NCBI GenBank assembly: GCA_948502395.1
Contig: CAOPES010000012.1
Span: 1-16,572, forward strand
Source of the DNA: an uncultured Clostridia bacterium
GTDB taxonomy: Bacteria; Bacillota; Clostridia; TANB77; CAG-508
Length of the DNA stretch: 16,572 nt
Direction of reading: 5' to 3'
Shown: piece after piece, positions 6,961-13,905 of the stretch
How the letters are laid out: every line of letters starts with the position of its first letter
Numbering within the stretch: position 1 is the stretch's first letter
The notes under the pieces: model-generated
The model's input: only the letters and a program-made list of their open reading frames with translations
What the model was told of the DNA's origin: nothing
The model's database searches: none
Program-made: the position numbers and the translations under genes

Positions 6961-8284
6961 TTACTGTGGTTCATCTCCTGAGCCTGTACTTCCCCATGTT
7001 ACTTCTGTTCTGTCTGATATTCTAGGTACTTCTTTTTCTGTGATTTCAGATTTTAGACATATTACAGGACGCACGCCGTAGGAGCCGTCGTACCCGCCGC
7101 CGTTATCGGAATCGAACAAGCGGTACGAGCCCACGCCCACTCCGCCTCCGTCTTCGTCTCCATTAACTCCGCCAACACAGAAGCGAGCATAGTCAGAGTA
7201 CGCAGCGACACTACGTGAAGCTAGCCAATAATATGCTTCATCTACATTTTCAAATAGCATTTTATATGCTCTTGTATTTGTCAAATTTACCACTGGTTCG
7301 TCTCCTGAATTTACTGTATATACATAAGCATTTACTGTTCCTGATACAGTCGTTTGTTGATTTCCATTTAACCAACTCTGTGGTGTATAATGATTTTCAA
7401 AGCTATATGTTTCTCCATATTGCTTTCCACCCCAAGAAGGATTTTTATTAAATTGCTTAATCTTTTCTTCTGTTATTATTCCTGTTATTTCATTTATATC
7501 ATCTACCTTTACACTTCTTGCCGTTCCATACTGTGTTGTGTATAAACTACATAAATCATTTAATACTATTTCTGCATTTACATATCCCTTTGCTCCCTTT
7601 AAGTGTAAATATGGGTCATCTTCCGCATTATTACTCTTCATTGGTCTTCCTGAAATTAATTTTATTCCGCCTGTTGTACTATCTTTTCCTAGTACTCTCC
7701 AATTTAAGTTGTTCTTCTTGTCTGTCACTTCATATATTTGGTCTGTATCATATCCTGTATCTACTGCATTTGCTCTTTTGCTTCCTGTTGTTGGATTTTT
7801 GTAATCCACATAATCACCTATGTGTAAGTGTTCTTTATTTGTACAATTTCCGTTTTCATTTGTACAGTTATCTGCTACCGCTTTGTCATACATCTGTACT
7901 AATGTTAATCCACCACCTGCTGAACCTAATTCTGCAAAATTGATTTCAATTCCACCTATTGTTATTACATCTACTGGATTTTCTTCGTCTGTTAATTTCG
8001 CTACTTCTTCTGCTGTTAATTTTCCTTGTGTACTTAATTCTGAGATTACTTCTGCCCTTGTTCTTCTTGTTCCATTTGTGTTATCTGCCATTGCATTTTC
8101 AGCTACCGCCATTCTTACATAGTCTTTTACTTCTCCACCCCTTGTTGCATCTTTGGCATGTACTGCTTTTGTTAGTACTCCGTTGTCTCCTGTTAGTGTT
8201 GCTATTGCTACACCGGCTAATATTAGTAATACTATTATTGTTATTACCAAGGCTATTAGCGTAATTCCGTTTGTTTTGTTTCAT
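6961..8284 (-). CDS. Prepilin-like surface protein with C-type-lectin-like variable end, read through a +1 frameshift
   Basis: This is probably a secreted or surface protein inserted through a type IV pilin-like N terminus. The ATG at 8284 follows AAAGGA. Five codons (MKQNK) are followed by an extra C at 8269; skipping it gives GITLIALVITIIVLLILA, a textbook class III/prepilin signal in which the Gly precedes the peptidase cut. The rest (8268-6964) is open, 440 residues in all. The middle holds LHIGDYVDY and NWRVLGKD, then YYWLASRSV and a Gly/Tyr/Ser-rich patch ending SYGVRPVICLKS. This is a fold seen in many gut Clostridia proteins and in diversity-generating-retroelement targets. A good promoter and a hairpin flank it. 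Function is unknown; an adhesin or ligand-binding pseudopilin is an inference. Confidence 0.8.
7078..7215 (-). other. GC-rich candidate variable region in the prepilin-like gene
   Basis: These 46 codons lie between WLAS and YGVRPV. 40 of the 60 bases at 7081-7140 are G or C, far above the surrounding AT-rich DNA. 35 of the 46 codons end in C or T, and the residues are mostly Tyr, Ser, Asp, Gly, Arg and Phe. This pattern resembles NNY-randomised variable repeats of diversity-generating retroelements. No template repeat or reverse transcriptase is in the window. Confidence 0.45.
8267..8269 (-). other. CGG +1 frameshift site in the prepilin-like gene
   Basis: On the minus strand the sequence reads AAC AAA C GGA ATT ACG. 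In-frame reading gives CGG and a meaningless Asn/Ser-rich peptide ending near 8099. Skipping C8269 gives GGA, the invariant Gly before the prepilin cleavage point, followed by ITLIALVIT. Confidence 0.85.
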
Positions 8285-8316
8285 TTTTTCTTTTCCTTTC
8301 TTTTGTTTGATTAAAT

Positions 8317-8344
8317 TTTATACTTCGCTTGGACATTACGTCAA
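8317..8344 (-). promoter_or_regulatory. Promoter for the prepilin-like gene, with adjacent inverted repeat
   Basis: On the minus strand TTGACG (8339-8344) and TATAAA (8317-8322) are 16 bases apart, 33 bases upstream of the start codon. Directly upstream of the -35, GTTATA-TCAT-TATAAC (8347-8362) is a perfect inverted repeat that could be a regulator site. Confidence 0.65.
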
Positions 8345-8368
8345 CAGTTATATCATTATAACTTTTTG

Positions 8369-8397
8369 TTGCTTTTTTTATTTTTCTATGGTATTAT
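8369..8397 (+). promoter_or_regulatory. Weak candidate promoter for the Rpn gene
   Basis: TTGCTT (8369-8374) and TATTAT (8392-8397) are 17 bases apart, upstream of the Rpn-family gene. The region is very T-rich, so a chance match is quite possible. Confidence 0.3.
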
Positions 8398-8477
8398 ATT
8401 TTCAAATTATTTTTATTATTTATTTCTTAATAATTTTTATCTTATTTATCCCAAATTTACAAAACAATACAAGGAGA

Positions 8478-9332
8478 GTGATACATATAGAACTTTTAAG
8501 TTTAAAAAATGATTATACTTTCAAAAGGATTTTCGGATATCGTGGAAACGAAGCAATAACAATAGATTTATTGAATTCTATTCTAAAAGATAAAGTTTCA
8601 AAAATAAATTTGAACTGTGAAAAAATTCTTGAAAAAGATTTATATGACGATAAGATTGGCATATTAGATATTCGCGCAACTATAAATGATAATATTGATT
8701 GCGATATCGAAATGCAGGTCGTTGATAAAGATAATATTGAAAAAAGATTACTTTTTTATTTAAGCAAAATGTATACAGGAAATTTAACTCAGGGTACTGA
8801 TTATTCTAAACTAAAAAAATGTATAGCAATTTTATTCACTGATTTTAATCTATCTAATTTATCTCATATACCTAAATATTTAACTAAGTGGAATTTTAGA
8901 GAAGAAGATTATAGTAAAATTATATTGACAGATGCCATAGAAATTTATATAATAGAGTTACCTAAGGTTGAGCAATTCAGCAAAAACTCTAAATTAGACA
9001 CTTGGGTAAAATTTATAACTAAGTCAGGAGATATCGATATGGAAAATTCTAACGATGCTATCAAAAAAGCTAAGGAAGTATTAGAAGAAATTAGCCAAGA
9101 TGAACATGAAAGATATTTGGCTCATTTAAGGCAAAAACATATTTTAGATCAAAATGCTATTGAAAAAGCTGGTTTTAATAAAGGCTTGAAACAAGGCATT
9201 GAGCGTGGCTTAGAACAAGGTACAAAAAATAGCCAAATTCAAATTGCTAAAAAACTAAAAGAAAAAAATATCGATATAACTATAATATCAGAAACTACTG
9301 GTTTAACAAAAGAAGAAATAACTAATTTATAA
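8478..9332 (+). CDS. Rpn-family recombination-promoting nuclease / PD-(D/E)XK transposase-like protein
   Basis: The Rpn (PDDEXK_2) family contains DNA endonucleases that promote RecA-independent recombination; the genes are typically multi-copy and patchily distributed. The protein begins with the family signature LLSLKNDYTFKRIFG. Its likely catalytic core is GILDIRA with DIEMQ (Asp64, Glu78, Gln80 when counted from the GTG at 8478). A repetitive charged tail (KGLKQGIERGLEQG) and the C-terminal TGLTKEEI end follow, as in homologues. The start is uncertain. GTG 8478 is only one base from AAGGAG (8471-8476), whereas the position that best fits the ribosome binding site and homologues is an ATA at 8487. 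The protein is about 284 residues. It stands alone, divergent from the prepilin-like gene. Confidence 0.85.
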   Translation: MIHIELLSLKNDYTFKRIFGYRGNEAITIDLLNSILKDKVSKINLNCEKILEKDLYDDKIGILDIRATINDNIDCDIEMQVVDKDNIEKRLLFYLSKMYTGNLTQGTDYSKLKKCIAILFTDFNLSNLSHIPKYLTKWNFREEDYSKIILTDAIEIYIIELPKVEQFSKNSKLDTWVKFITKSGDIDMENSNDAIKKAKEVLEEISQDEHERYLAHLRQKHILDQNAIEKAGFNKGLKQGIERGLEQGTKNSQIQIAKKLKEKNIDITIISETTGLTKEEITNL

Positions 9333-9371
9333 TTCTAAAATTTTATTAAGAAATAAGTATAAAAATAATTG

Positions 9372-9414
9372 AAACACCATTAATATTCAAATCTACTGAA
9401 TATCAATGGTGTTT
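9372..9414. terminator. Bidirectional terminator between Rpn gene and pseudouridine synthase
   Basis: AAACACCATT-x-ATATTCA (9372-9389) pairs with TGAATAT-x-AATGGTGTTT (9397-9414) around a 7-base loop. That is 17 pairs with one mismatch, which becomes G-U in the minus transcript. T-rich sequence follows on both sides, and the hairpin sits between two convergent stops. Confidence 0.85.
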
Positions 9415-9415
9415 T

Positions 9416-10087
9416 CTACTTCAAAATGCACCAAGTACCAACAGGTTCAGGGAAATCTTCAAATGTCATCTCTTCCTTAGTAGTAGGGTGCATTATCGTC
9501 AAACTATATGCCCACAAAGCAATCTGTTTTCCCTTTCCCCTTGTACCATACTTTTGATCACCAAAAATACTATGACCAAAATTAGAAAGTTGAACTCTAA
9601 TTTGATGATGTCTTCCTGTATGTAAATTGACTTTTAGCAAACTTAAATCTTTAACTTCATTATACTTCAAAACTTCATAATCTAATTTTGCAAGCTTTGC
9701 ATTTTTCTTAGTAGCACTTACCACTTTGCTCATATTATTTCTTTCATCTTTATATAAATAATCTTCTAAAATTCCTTTTTCTTCAACTTTCCCGTCGACA
9801 ACAGCCAAATAAACCTTTTTTAAGCTTTTCGTCCTTACCTGTTCACTTAACCTTGAAGCAGCTTTTGAAGTTTTAGCAAAAACCATAACTCCACCAACTG
9901 GTCTATCTAATCTATGAACCAACCCTAAGTAAACATTCCCAGGTTTATTGTACTTTTCTTTAATATAATTTTTTACCAATGTCAGCATATCCATATCACC
10001 TGTTTTATCAGCTTGTGACGGTATGTTTGGCGTCTTTTCCACAACTATTATATGATTATCTTCATAAATAACTTTTAAATTTTGCAT
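9416..10087 (-). CDS. RluA-family RNA pseudouridine synthase
   Basis: The enzyme converts specific uridines in rRNA or tRNA to pseudouridine. The 223-residue protein carries the family catalytic motif HRLDRPVGG (58-66, catalytic Asp61), the SKAASRLSEQVR helix, and HTGRHHQIRVQLSNFGHSI. There is no S4 domain. Its ATG (10087-10085) overlaps the upstream methyltransferase stop as TAATG, so translation is coupled. A longer reading from TTG 10117 is unlikely because homology begins at MQNLKVIYEDNHI. The exact target (RluA, RluC or RluD type) cannot be told from sequence alone. A hairpin terminator follows. Confidence 0.9.
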   Translation of the reverse strand: MQNLKVIYEDNHIIVVEKTPNIPSQADKTGDMDMLTLVKNYIKEKYNKPGNVYLGLVHRLDRPVGGVMVFAKTSKAASRLSEQVRTKSLKKVYLAVVDGKVEEKGILEDYLYKDERNNMSKVVSATKKNAKLAKLDYEVLKYNEVKDLSLLKVNLHTGRHHQIRVQLSNFGHSIFGDQKYGTRGKGKQIALWAYSLTIMHPTTKEEMTFEDFPEPVGTWCILK

Positions 10088-10950
10088 TATTTCTCCCATC
10101 TTCCATAAATTCCGCAAGGTAAAACTAGTTTAGAATTTTCCATTGGAATACCAATTTCGCCACATTCTAATTTTCCTTTATATTTTTTTGATACTGTTAA
10201 GCTTAAAATATTTTGTAAAACTGTACTTGAAATTCCTGTTGTATATGAATTTATTAAGAAAAATAGTGGGTCTTTTGATAATACTTTTGTACATAATTCA
10301 ACTAAATCATAGATGTTGTCTTCAAATTGCCATACTTCCCCTTTTGCTCCCCTTCCATATGAAGGTGGGTCCATAATTATTGCGTCATATGTATTTCCGC
10401 GCCTAATCTCTCTGTTAACAAACTTAACAACATCATCTACAATAAATCTAACTGGTCTTTCTTGTAGACCTGATGAAACTACGTTTTCTTTTGCCCAAGT
10501 TGTCATCCCTTTTGAGCTATCTACATGACAAACTGATGCTCCTGCTGATAGGCATGCAACAGTTGCTCCACCTGTATATGCAAATAAATTTAACACTTTT
10601 ATTTCTCTTTTTTCAGATTTAATTTTGTTAATCATCCAATCCCAATTAACAGCTTGCTCTGGAAATAACCCTGTATGCTTAAATCCCATTGGTTTAATGT
10701 TAAAAATCAAATTTTTATATTTCACTTGCCATTGTTTAGGCATTTTTTTATTAAACTCCCATGCACCGCCACCACTTTTACTTCTGTGATATGTGGCATT
10801 TATCTCTTTCCATTTATTTTGGAAACTTTTATCCTTCCAAATTATTTGTGGGTCTGGTCTTGCTAAAACAACATCTCCCCACTTTTCTAATTTTTGTCCT
10901 TCTGCCATGTCCAAAATTTTATAATCTTTCCATTCACTTGCTAATTTCAT
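10087..10950 (-). CDS. Class I SAM-dependent methyltransferase (RlmI/RlmK-like)
   Basis: This is probably an rRNA large-methyltransferase relative that uses S-adenosylmethionine in the cytoplasm. Of its 287 residues, 119-128 form motif I (VLNLFAYTGG), followed by SAGASVCHVDSSKGMTTWAKEN. MDPPSYGRG (193-201) is the DPPxYG-type motif of the RlmI/RlmK group. The N terminus lacks a recognisable PUA domain. It is coupled to the downstream pseudouridine synthase by a one-base stop/start overlap, and both act on RNA. No ribosome binding site lies right before ATG 10950; a GGGGG stretch occurs beyond a hairpin (see that entry). Confidence 0.88.
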   Translation of the reverse strand: MKLASEWKDYKILDMAEGQKLEKWGDVVLARPDPQIIWKDKSFQNKWKEINATYHRSKSGGGAWEFNKKMPKQWQVKYKNLIFNIKPMGFKHTGLFPEQAVNWDWMINKIKSEKREIKVLNLFAYTGGATVACLSAGASVCHVDSSKGMTTWAKENVVSSGLQERPVRFIVDDVVKFVNREIRRGNTYDAIIMDPPSYGRGAKGEVWQFEDNIYDLVELCTKVLSKDPLFFLINSYTTGISSTVLQNILSLTVSKKYKGKLECGEIGIPMENSKLVLPCGIYGRWEK

Positions 10951-10959
10951 ATATTTATA

Positions 10960-10979
10960 AGTAGTAAAAAAATACTACT
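10960..10979 (-). promoter_or_regulatory. Leader hairpin upstream of the methyltransferase start
   Basis: AGTAGTA and TACTACT form a 7-bp stem with a 6-base loop, 10 bases upstream of the methyltransferase ATG. An AAGGGGGA element (Shine-Dalgarno-like) lies just upstream of the stem on the minus strand. If the hairpin forms, it brings that element to within about 11 bases of the start codon. Confidence 0.4.
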
Positions 10980-11018
10980 ATCCCCCTTTATTCAGAATAG
11001 TAATATTTTACCACATTT

Positions 11019-11228
11019 TTAAATATTTTGCAAAATTCTCATAAAACTATATATCATAACAATATTCAAGCACGAAAACATAATAAATGCGAAACTCGCT
11101 GTTGTAATTAACTTGTGTTTTTTTATTAATCTTGAAACCTTACTTACAATCCTTTCTTTCTTCAAAACTAGCCTGTCCAACTTTGTGTCATATCTAACTT
11201 CAAAAAATTTTTCTTTTGCAATCTCCAT
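11019..11228 (-). CDS. Small hypothetical membrane-anchored protein
   Basis: This 69-residue ORF has a strong ribosome binding site (AAGGGGGAAG) seven bases before ATG 11228. Residues 1-40 are charged (KLDRLVLKKERIVSKVSRLIKK) and residues 41-66 form one hydrophobic helix, giving a cytoplasmic N terminus and a tail-type anchor. It lies 68 bases upstream of the methyltransferase in the same direction and may share its transcript. I do not recognise the family. Confidence 0.6.
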   Translation of the reverse strand: MEIAKEKFFEVRYDTKLDRLVLKKERIVSKVSRLIKKHKLITTASFAFIMFSCLNIVMIYSFMRILQNI

Positions 11229-11319
11229 AAAAACTTCCCCCTTAAAATTTATATCTATATATGTATATTCGGGAAAAAATTTTTTATGACAAAACTTCTT
11301 GATATTTTTGGGTGTTTTT

Positions 11320-11400
11320 GGGGACAGACCTTAAAAGCATCTATTTTTGAAAAAGATGTGTCCCAAAATGGACAAAATGTCCAAAAGGAAACGTCCCCAA
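11320..11400. repeat. Family B repeat, inverted copy, with GGGGACAGACC end
   Basis: Segment 11354-11400 (47 bases) is the reverse complement of 6383-6429 with one difference by eye. The outer end 11320-11330 reads GGGGACAGACC, one base different from the family A edge GGGGACGGACC. Families A and B therefore probably share termini and a mobilising enzyme. The repeat abuts the promoter at 11401. Confidence 0.8.
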
Positions 11401-11429
11401 TGGACATTTGCATTACTTTATGATATAAT
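11401..11429 (+). promoter_or_regulatory. Promoter for the 48-codon ORF, touching a repeat
   Basis: TGGACA (11401-11406) and TATAAT (11424-11429) are exactly 17 bases apart, a near-consensus sigma-A promoter. The -35 hexamer begins at the last base of the family B repeat. The -10 is embedded in an AT palindrome (11420-11440). Confidence 0.7.
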
Positions 11430-11476
11430 ATATATATCATGGTTTTGCTGGTAACCACCTAGAAAGGAAATTTTAT

Positions 11477-11623
11477 ATGAAAAATTTTTTGACAAATGTC
11501 TTTGATTTTATTATTTTTATTTTTTTAGTGGCTATGCGGATTGTTTTTTTATTCATTATAGCTGTACTAGCCATACCGGCGCTTTTTATAACGTCAATAA
11601 TTTTAGGAATATTAGAAGAATAG
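11477..11623 (+). CDS. 48-residue hydrophobic peptide with an in-frame CGG
   Basis: ATG 11477 follows AAAGGAAA at a proper distance, and the ORF encodes MKNFLTNVFDF followed by about 28 hydrophobic residues and ILGILEE. It has its own promoter (11401-11429) and a 12-bp terminator hairpin that overlaps the stop, so it is a full transcription unit. Codon 21 (ATG CGG ATT) is CGG, which would place an Arg inside the membrane segment. If CGG causes a +1 shift, the product ends after 27 residues (GLFFYSL, then TAG). It could be a small membrane peptide, a toxin-like peptide, or an sRNA that happens to have an ORF. The family is not recognised. Confidence 0.55.
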   Translation: MKNFLTNVFDFIIFIFLVAMRIVFLFIIAVLAIPALFITSIILGILEE

Positions 11624-11644
11624 AGACCAGCATCTCTATTCTTC
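11615..11644. terminator. Bidirectional terminator between the small ORF and uvrC
   Basis: GAAGAATAGAGA (11615-11626) pairs perfectly with TCTCTATTCTTC (11633-11644) around CCAGCA. The stem covers both stop codons, and T-rich sequence follows on the plus side. Confidence 0.85.
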
Positions 11645-13420
11645 TTTCTTTATTTCTTCCGCTATCTTTTTTGTTATTCCCTTTACTTCCATAAGTTCTT
11701 CAATAGAAGCTTCTTTTATCTTAGTAACACTACCAAAATGTTTTAATAATGCCTGTTTTCGCGCTTCACCAATTCCGTTGATTCCGTCCAACTCTGACTT
11801 TTTCATTTCTTTATTGTGTAGTTTTCTATAATACGAAATTGCTGTATCATGCACAGTATCTTGAAATCTCGTAATCAAGTTCATTAGTTCTTGTGATATT
11901 TCTAATTCTTCTCTATTTTCATTCATTAATGCTCTTGTTTGATGCTTATCATTTTTTACCATACCAAATACAGGAATATCTAAATTATATTTTGCAATAG
12001 CTTTTTTAGTTGCTCTAATTTGAGTTATCCCACCATCTGCAAATATGGCATCAGGCAAAGTTCCAAAACCACCTTTGGGATTTTCTATTGAGTGTTTAAG
12101 TCTCCTTGTAATTACTTCTTCCATACATCTTGGGTCATCTTGTCCAAATACAGTTTTTATTTTGAACCTTCTTGATAAATTCTTTTTTATCACTCCGTCT
12201 TGCATAACGCACATCCCTGCCACCATATGCTCTCCTGACATATTTGAGATATCATATGTTTCGATTTTTCTAGGTAATTTGTCTAGATTTAAAACTTCTT
12301 TAAGTTCAATAAGAATTTCTCCTTGATTTTTCTCTTTGTTTTCCAGTGTCACTTTTGCATTATTTTCTGCCATTTCCACAAAACGTAGTTTTTCTCCCCT
12401 TTTTGGCGTTTTTATTTCCACTTTTCTTCCTAAACTTGTGGATAACCATTCTTCCAAAACTTCTTTATCTTCTATTTCTTCTCTTATCATTATTCTATTT
12501 GGAATATTCGGATTGTCTAGATAATATTGTTTTATAAATCCTGATAAAATTTCTTTATCATCCATATCTTTTAAGTCTTGGTAGAAGTAATGTTCCCTTC
12601 CTATCATTTTACTTCCACGAACAAAAAATATTTCTATACATATTTGTAATTCAGATTTTGCGATTCCTATTGCGTCTATACTGTTCTCTGATATATTTGA
12701 TACTTTTTGTTTTGTTGATGCTCTTTCTATTGCTTGTATTCTATCTCTTAACTCTGCCGCTTTTTCATATTCAAAGTTTTCTGCCGAAATCTTCATTTGT
12801 GCTTCTAATTCTTTTACAACTTTGCTTATTTTTCCGTCTAGCAAATCCATAATTTCGTCTATTTGCTTTCTATATTCTTCTTTTGTTACATATCCCATAC
12901 ATGGTGCTAAACATCTATTTATATGGTAGTTTAGGCATGGTCTGGTTCTGTCTTTTAGGTTTCTACATTGACGTATTTTATATTTCTGTTTTATGAAGTC
13001 TATCATTTCTTTTGCTGCTCCTGGATTTGCATATGGACCAAAATATTTTGATCCGTCGTTTATTAGCCTTCTTGTTATAAATACTCCTGGATAGTCCGAT
13101 TTCAGGTCAATTTTTATATATGGATATGTTTTGTCGTCTTTTAAAAGTACATTAAATTTTGGCCTGTTCTTTTTTATTAAATTACATTCTAATATTAGTG
13201 CTTCTGCTTCGTTGTCTACTACTATATATTCGAAATGGTCTATTAAGCTTACCATTTTTTCTATTCTTGCTGTTTTGTCTGTTTTTCTAAAATATTGCCT
13301 AACTCTATTTCTTAGTGAAATGGCTTTTCCTACATAGATGATGTTGTTATCTTTGTCTCGCATTGCATATACTCCTGGTTTGTGTGGCAATTTTTTTAAT
13401 TCTTCTTCTATGTTAAACAT
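11636..13420 (-). CDS. uvrC: Excinuclease ABC subunit C
   Basis: UvrC makes the two incisions in nucleotide excision repair together with UvrA and UvrB. The 594-residue protein is full length. It has a GIY-YIG nuclease (GVYAM at 16-20, IYVGKA at 28-33) and a cysteine cluster C152-x9-C162-x7-C170-x3-C174, matching the Fe-S ligands known in UvrC. A UVR motif for UvrB binding (about 205-230) precedes the RNase H-like second nuclease domain (YDISNMSGEHMVAGM onward) and tandem helix-hairpin-helix motifs at the end (GINGIGEARKQALLKHFGS). ATG 13420 follows AAAGGTG. None of its 594 codons is CGG. It lies downstream of two small unknown genes with a hairpin in between. Confidence 0.97.
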   Translation of the reverse strand: MFNIEEELKKLPHKPGVYAMRDKDNNIIYVGKAISLRNRVRQYFRKTDKTARIEKMVSLIDHFEYIVVDNEAEALILECNLIKKNRPKFNVLLKDDKTYPYIKIDLKSDYPGVFITRRLINDGSKYFGPYANPGAAKEMIDFIKQKYKIRQCRNLKDRTRPCLNYHINRCLAPCMGYVTKEEYRKQIDEIMDLLDGKISKVVKELEAQMKISAENFEYEKAAELRDRIQAIERASTKQKVSNISENSIDAIGIAKSELQICIEIFFVRGSKMIGREHYFYQDLKDMDDKEILSGFIKQYYLDNPNIPNRIMIREEIEDKEVLEEWLSTSLGRKVEIKTPKRGEKLRFVEMAENNAKVTLENKEKNQGEILIELKEVLNLDKLPRKIETYDISNMSGEHMVAGMCVMQDGVIKKNLSRRFKIKTVFGQDDPRCMEEVITRRLKHSIENPKGGFGTLPDAIFADGGITQIRATKKAIAKYNLDIPVFGMVKNDKHQTRALMNENREELEISQELMNLITRFQDTVHDTAISYYRKLHNKEMKKSELDGINGIGEARKQALLKHFGSVTKIKEASIEELMEVKGITKKIAEEIKKEE

Positions 13421-13447
13421 ATTCTTTCACCTTTTTTTAAAAATTTA

Positions 13448-13470
13448 GACGATAGAAATATTCTATCGTC
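13448..13470 (-). terminator. Hairpin between the 13494-13772 gene and uvrC
   Basis: GACGATAGAA pairs perfectly with TTCTATCGTC around a 3-base loop. It sits 23 bases after the upstream stop and about 27 bases before the uvrC start. In the minus direction AAATTTTT follows, giving a plausible intrinsic terminator. Confidence 0.7.
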
Positions 13471-13493
13471 TTGAATGTTGGGTAAAAATACAA

Positions 13494-13772
13494 TTACTCT
13501 TTTCGCATGACCAAAATACCATTTTCTTCGACTTTGATTTTAACCATACCTGAATTTTGGTTGATTACATGTTCCAACCTTTTAATAGTCAGATACTGTT
13601 TTTCTGGTGGACAGATATAATAAGTAACAACTTCATCATATCTTCCTTTTCCATTATTCTGGGACTTGTTAAATCTAAATCGCATTTCTTGTTCCCGAAT
13701 AAATTTCCTTACAAACCGCATGTCTTTACTTTGGCATTCCCGCCAATCATTACTCTTGTTAAAGAATATCAT
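13494..13772 (-). CDS. Small hypothetical protein with three in-frame CGG codons
   Basis: This is a 92-residue soluble, charged protein of unknown family. ATG 13772 is preferred because GGTAGG lies seven bases upstream; a longer reading to 13859 is possible. The first third is Arg-rich (NDWRECQSKDMRFVRKF, then IREQEMRFRF) and the rest holds YYICPPEKQYLTIKRLEH and a C-terminal beta-like KIKVEENGILVMRKE. Codons 11, 19 and 26 are CGG, which the large genes nearby use only at frameshift sites. AGG, ATC, GTC and CAG are also commoner than in the neighbours. The ORF reads best in one frame, so here CGG looks like ordinary Arg, which suggests recent acquisition. The C-terminal resemblance to the next gene (KIKV-type strand) is weak. 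Confidence 0.6.
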   Translation of the reverse strand: MIFFNKSNDWRECQSKDMRFVRKFIREQEMRFRFNKSQNNGKGRYDEVVTYYICPPEKQYLTIKRLEHVINQNSGMVKIKVEENGILVMRKE

Positions 13773-13866
13773 AAATTTACCTACCTTTCTGTTCTGCATA
13801 TAGTATATCATACTTATTCCATATTTGCAATGGATTTTACATAATATTTTAAATTTCAATTTAAAA

Positions 13867-13887
13867 AGCGATAGAATTAACTATCGC
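13867..13887 (-). terminator. Hairpin downstream of the 13906-14205 gene
   Basis: GCGATAG pairs with CTATCGC around AATTAA, 19 bases past the stop. TTTTTAAATT follows in the minus direction, making an intrinsic terminator. The core CGATAG is the same as in the hairpin at 13448-13470. Confidence 0.75.
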
Positions 13888-13905
13888 CCTGGAATAACTT
13901 TTTAA

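Noticed and set aside
7518..8264. Several long Leu/Phe-rich plus-strand ORFs opposite the prepilin-like gene
   Set aside because: They are antisense shadows of an AT-rich gene, with no ribosome binding sites and low-complexity composition.
8099..8284. 61-residue Asn/Ser-rich ORF sharing the prepilin-like gene's ATG
   Set aside because: It is the unshifted reading past CGG. Low-complexity composition and lack of any motif show it is not the main product, whereas the +1 frame gives a perfect prepilin signal.
10088..10117. Longer pseudouridine synthase start at TTG 10117 (with a CGG second codon)
   Set aside because: Family similarity begins at the ATG at 10087, which overlaps the previous stop as TAATG; the upstream part is methyltransferase coding sequence in another frame.
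11255..11458. 67-residue minus-strand ORF across the family B repeat
   Set aside because: Its core is translated repeat sequence, and it lies over the promoter and leader of the plus-strand transcription unit.
13494..13772. Three CGG sites acting as three +1 shifts with net zero frame change
   Set aside because: After a shift at the first CGG, a stop (TAA) arises about ten codons on and the second CGG is out of frame, so the model fails for this ORF.
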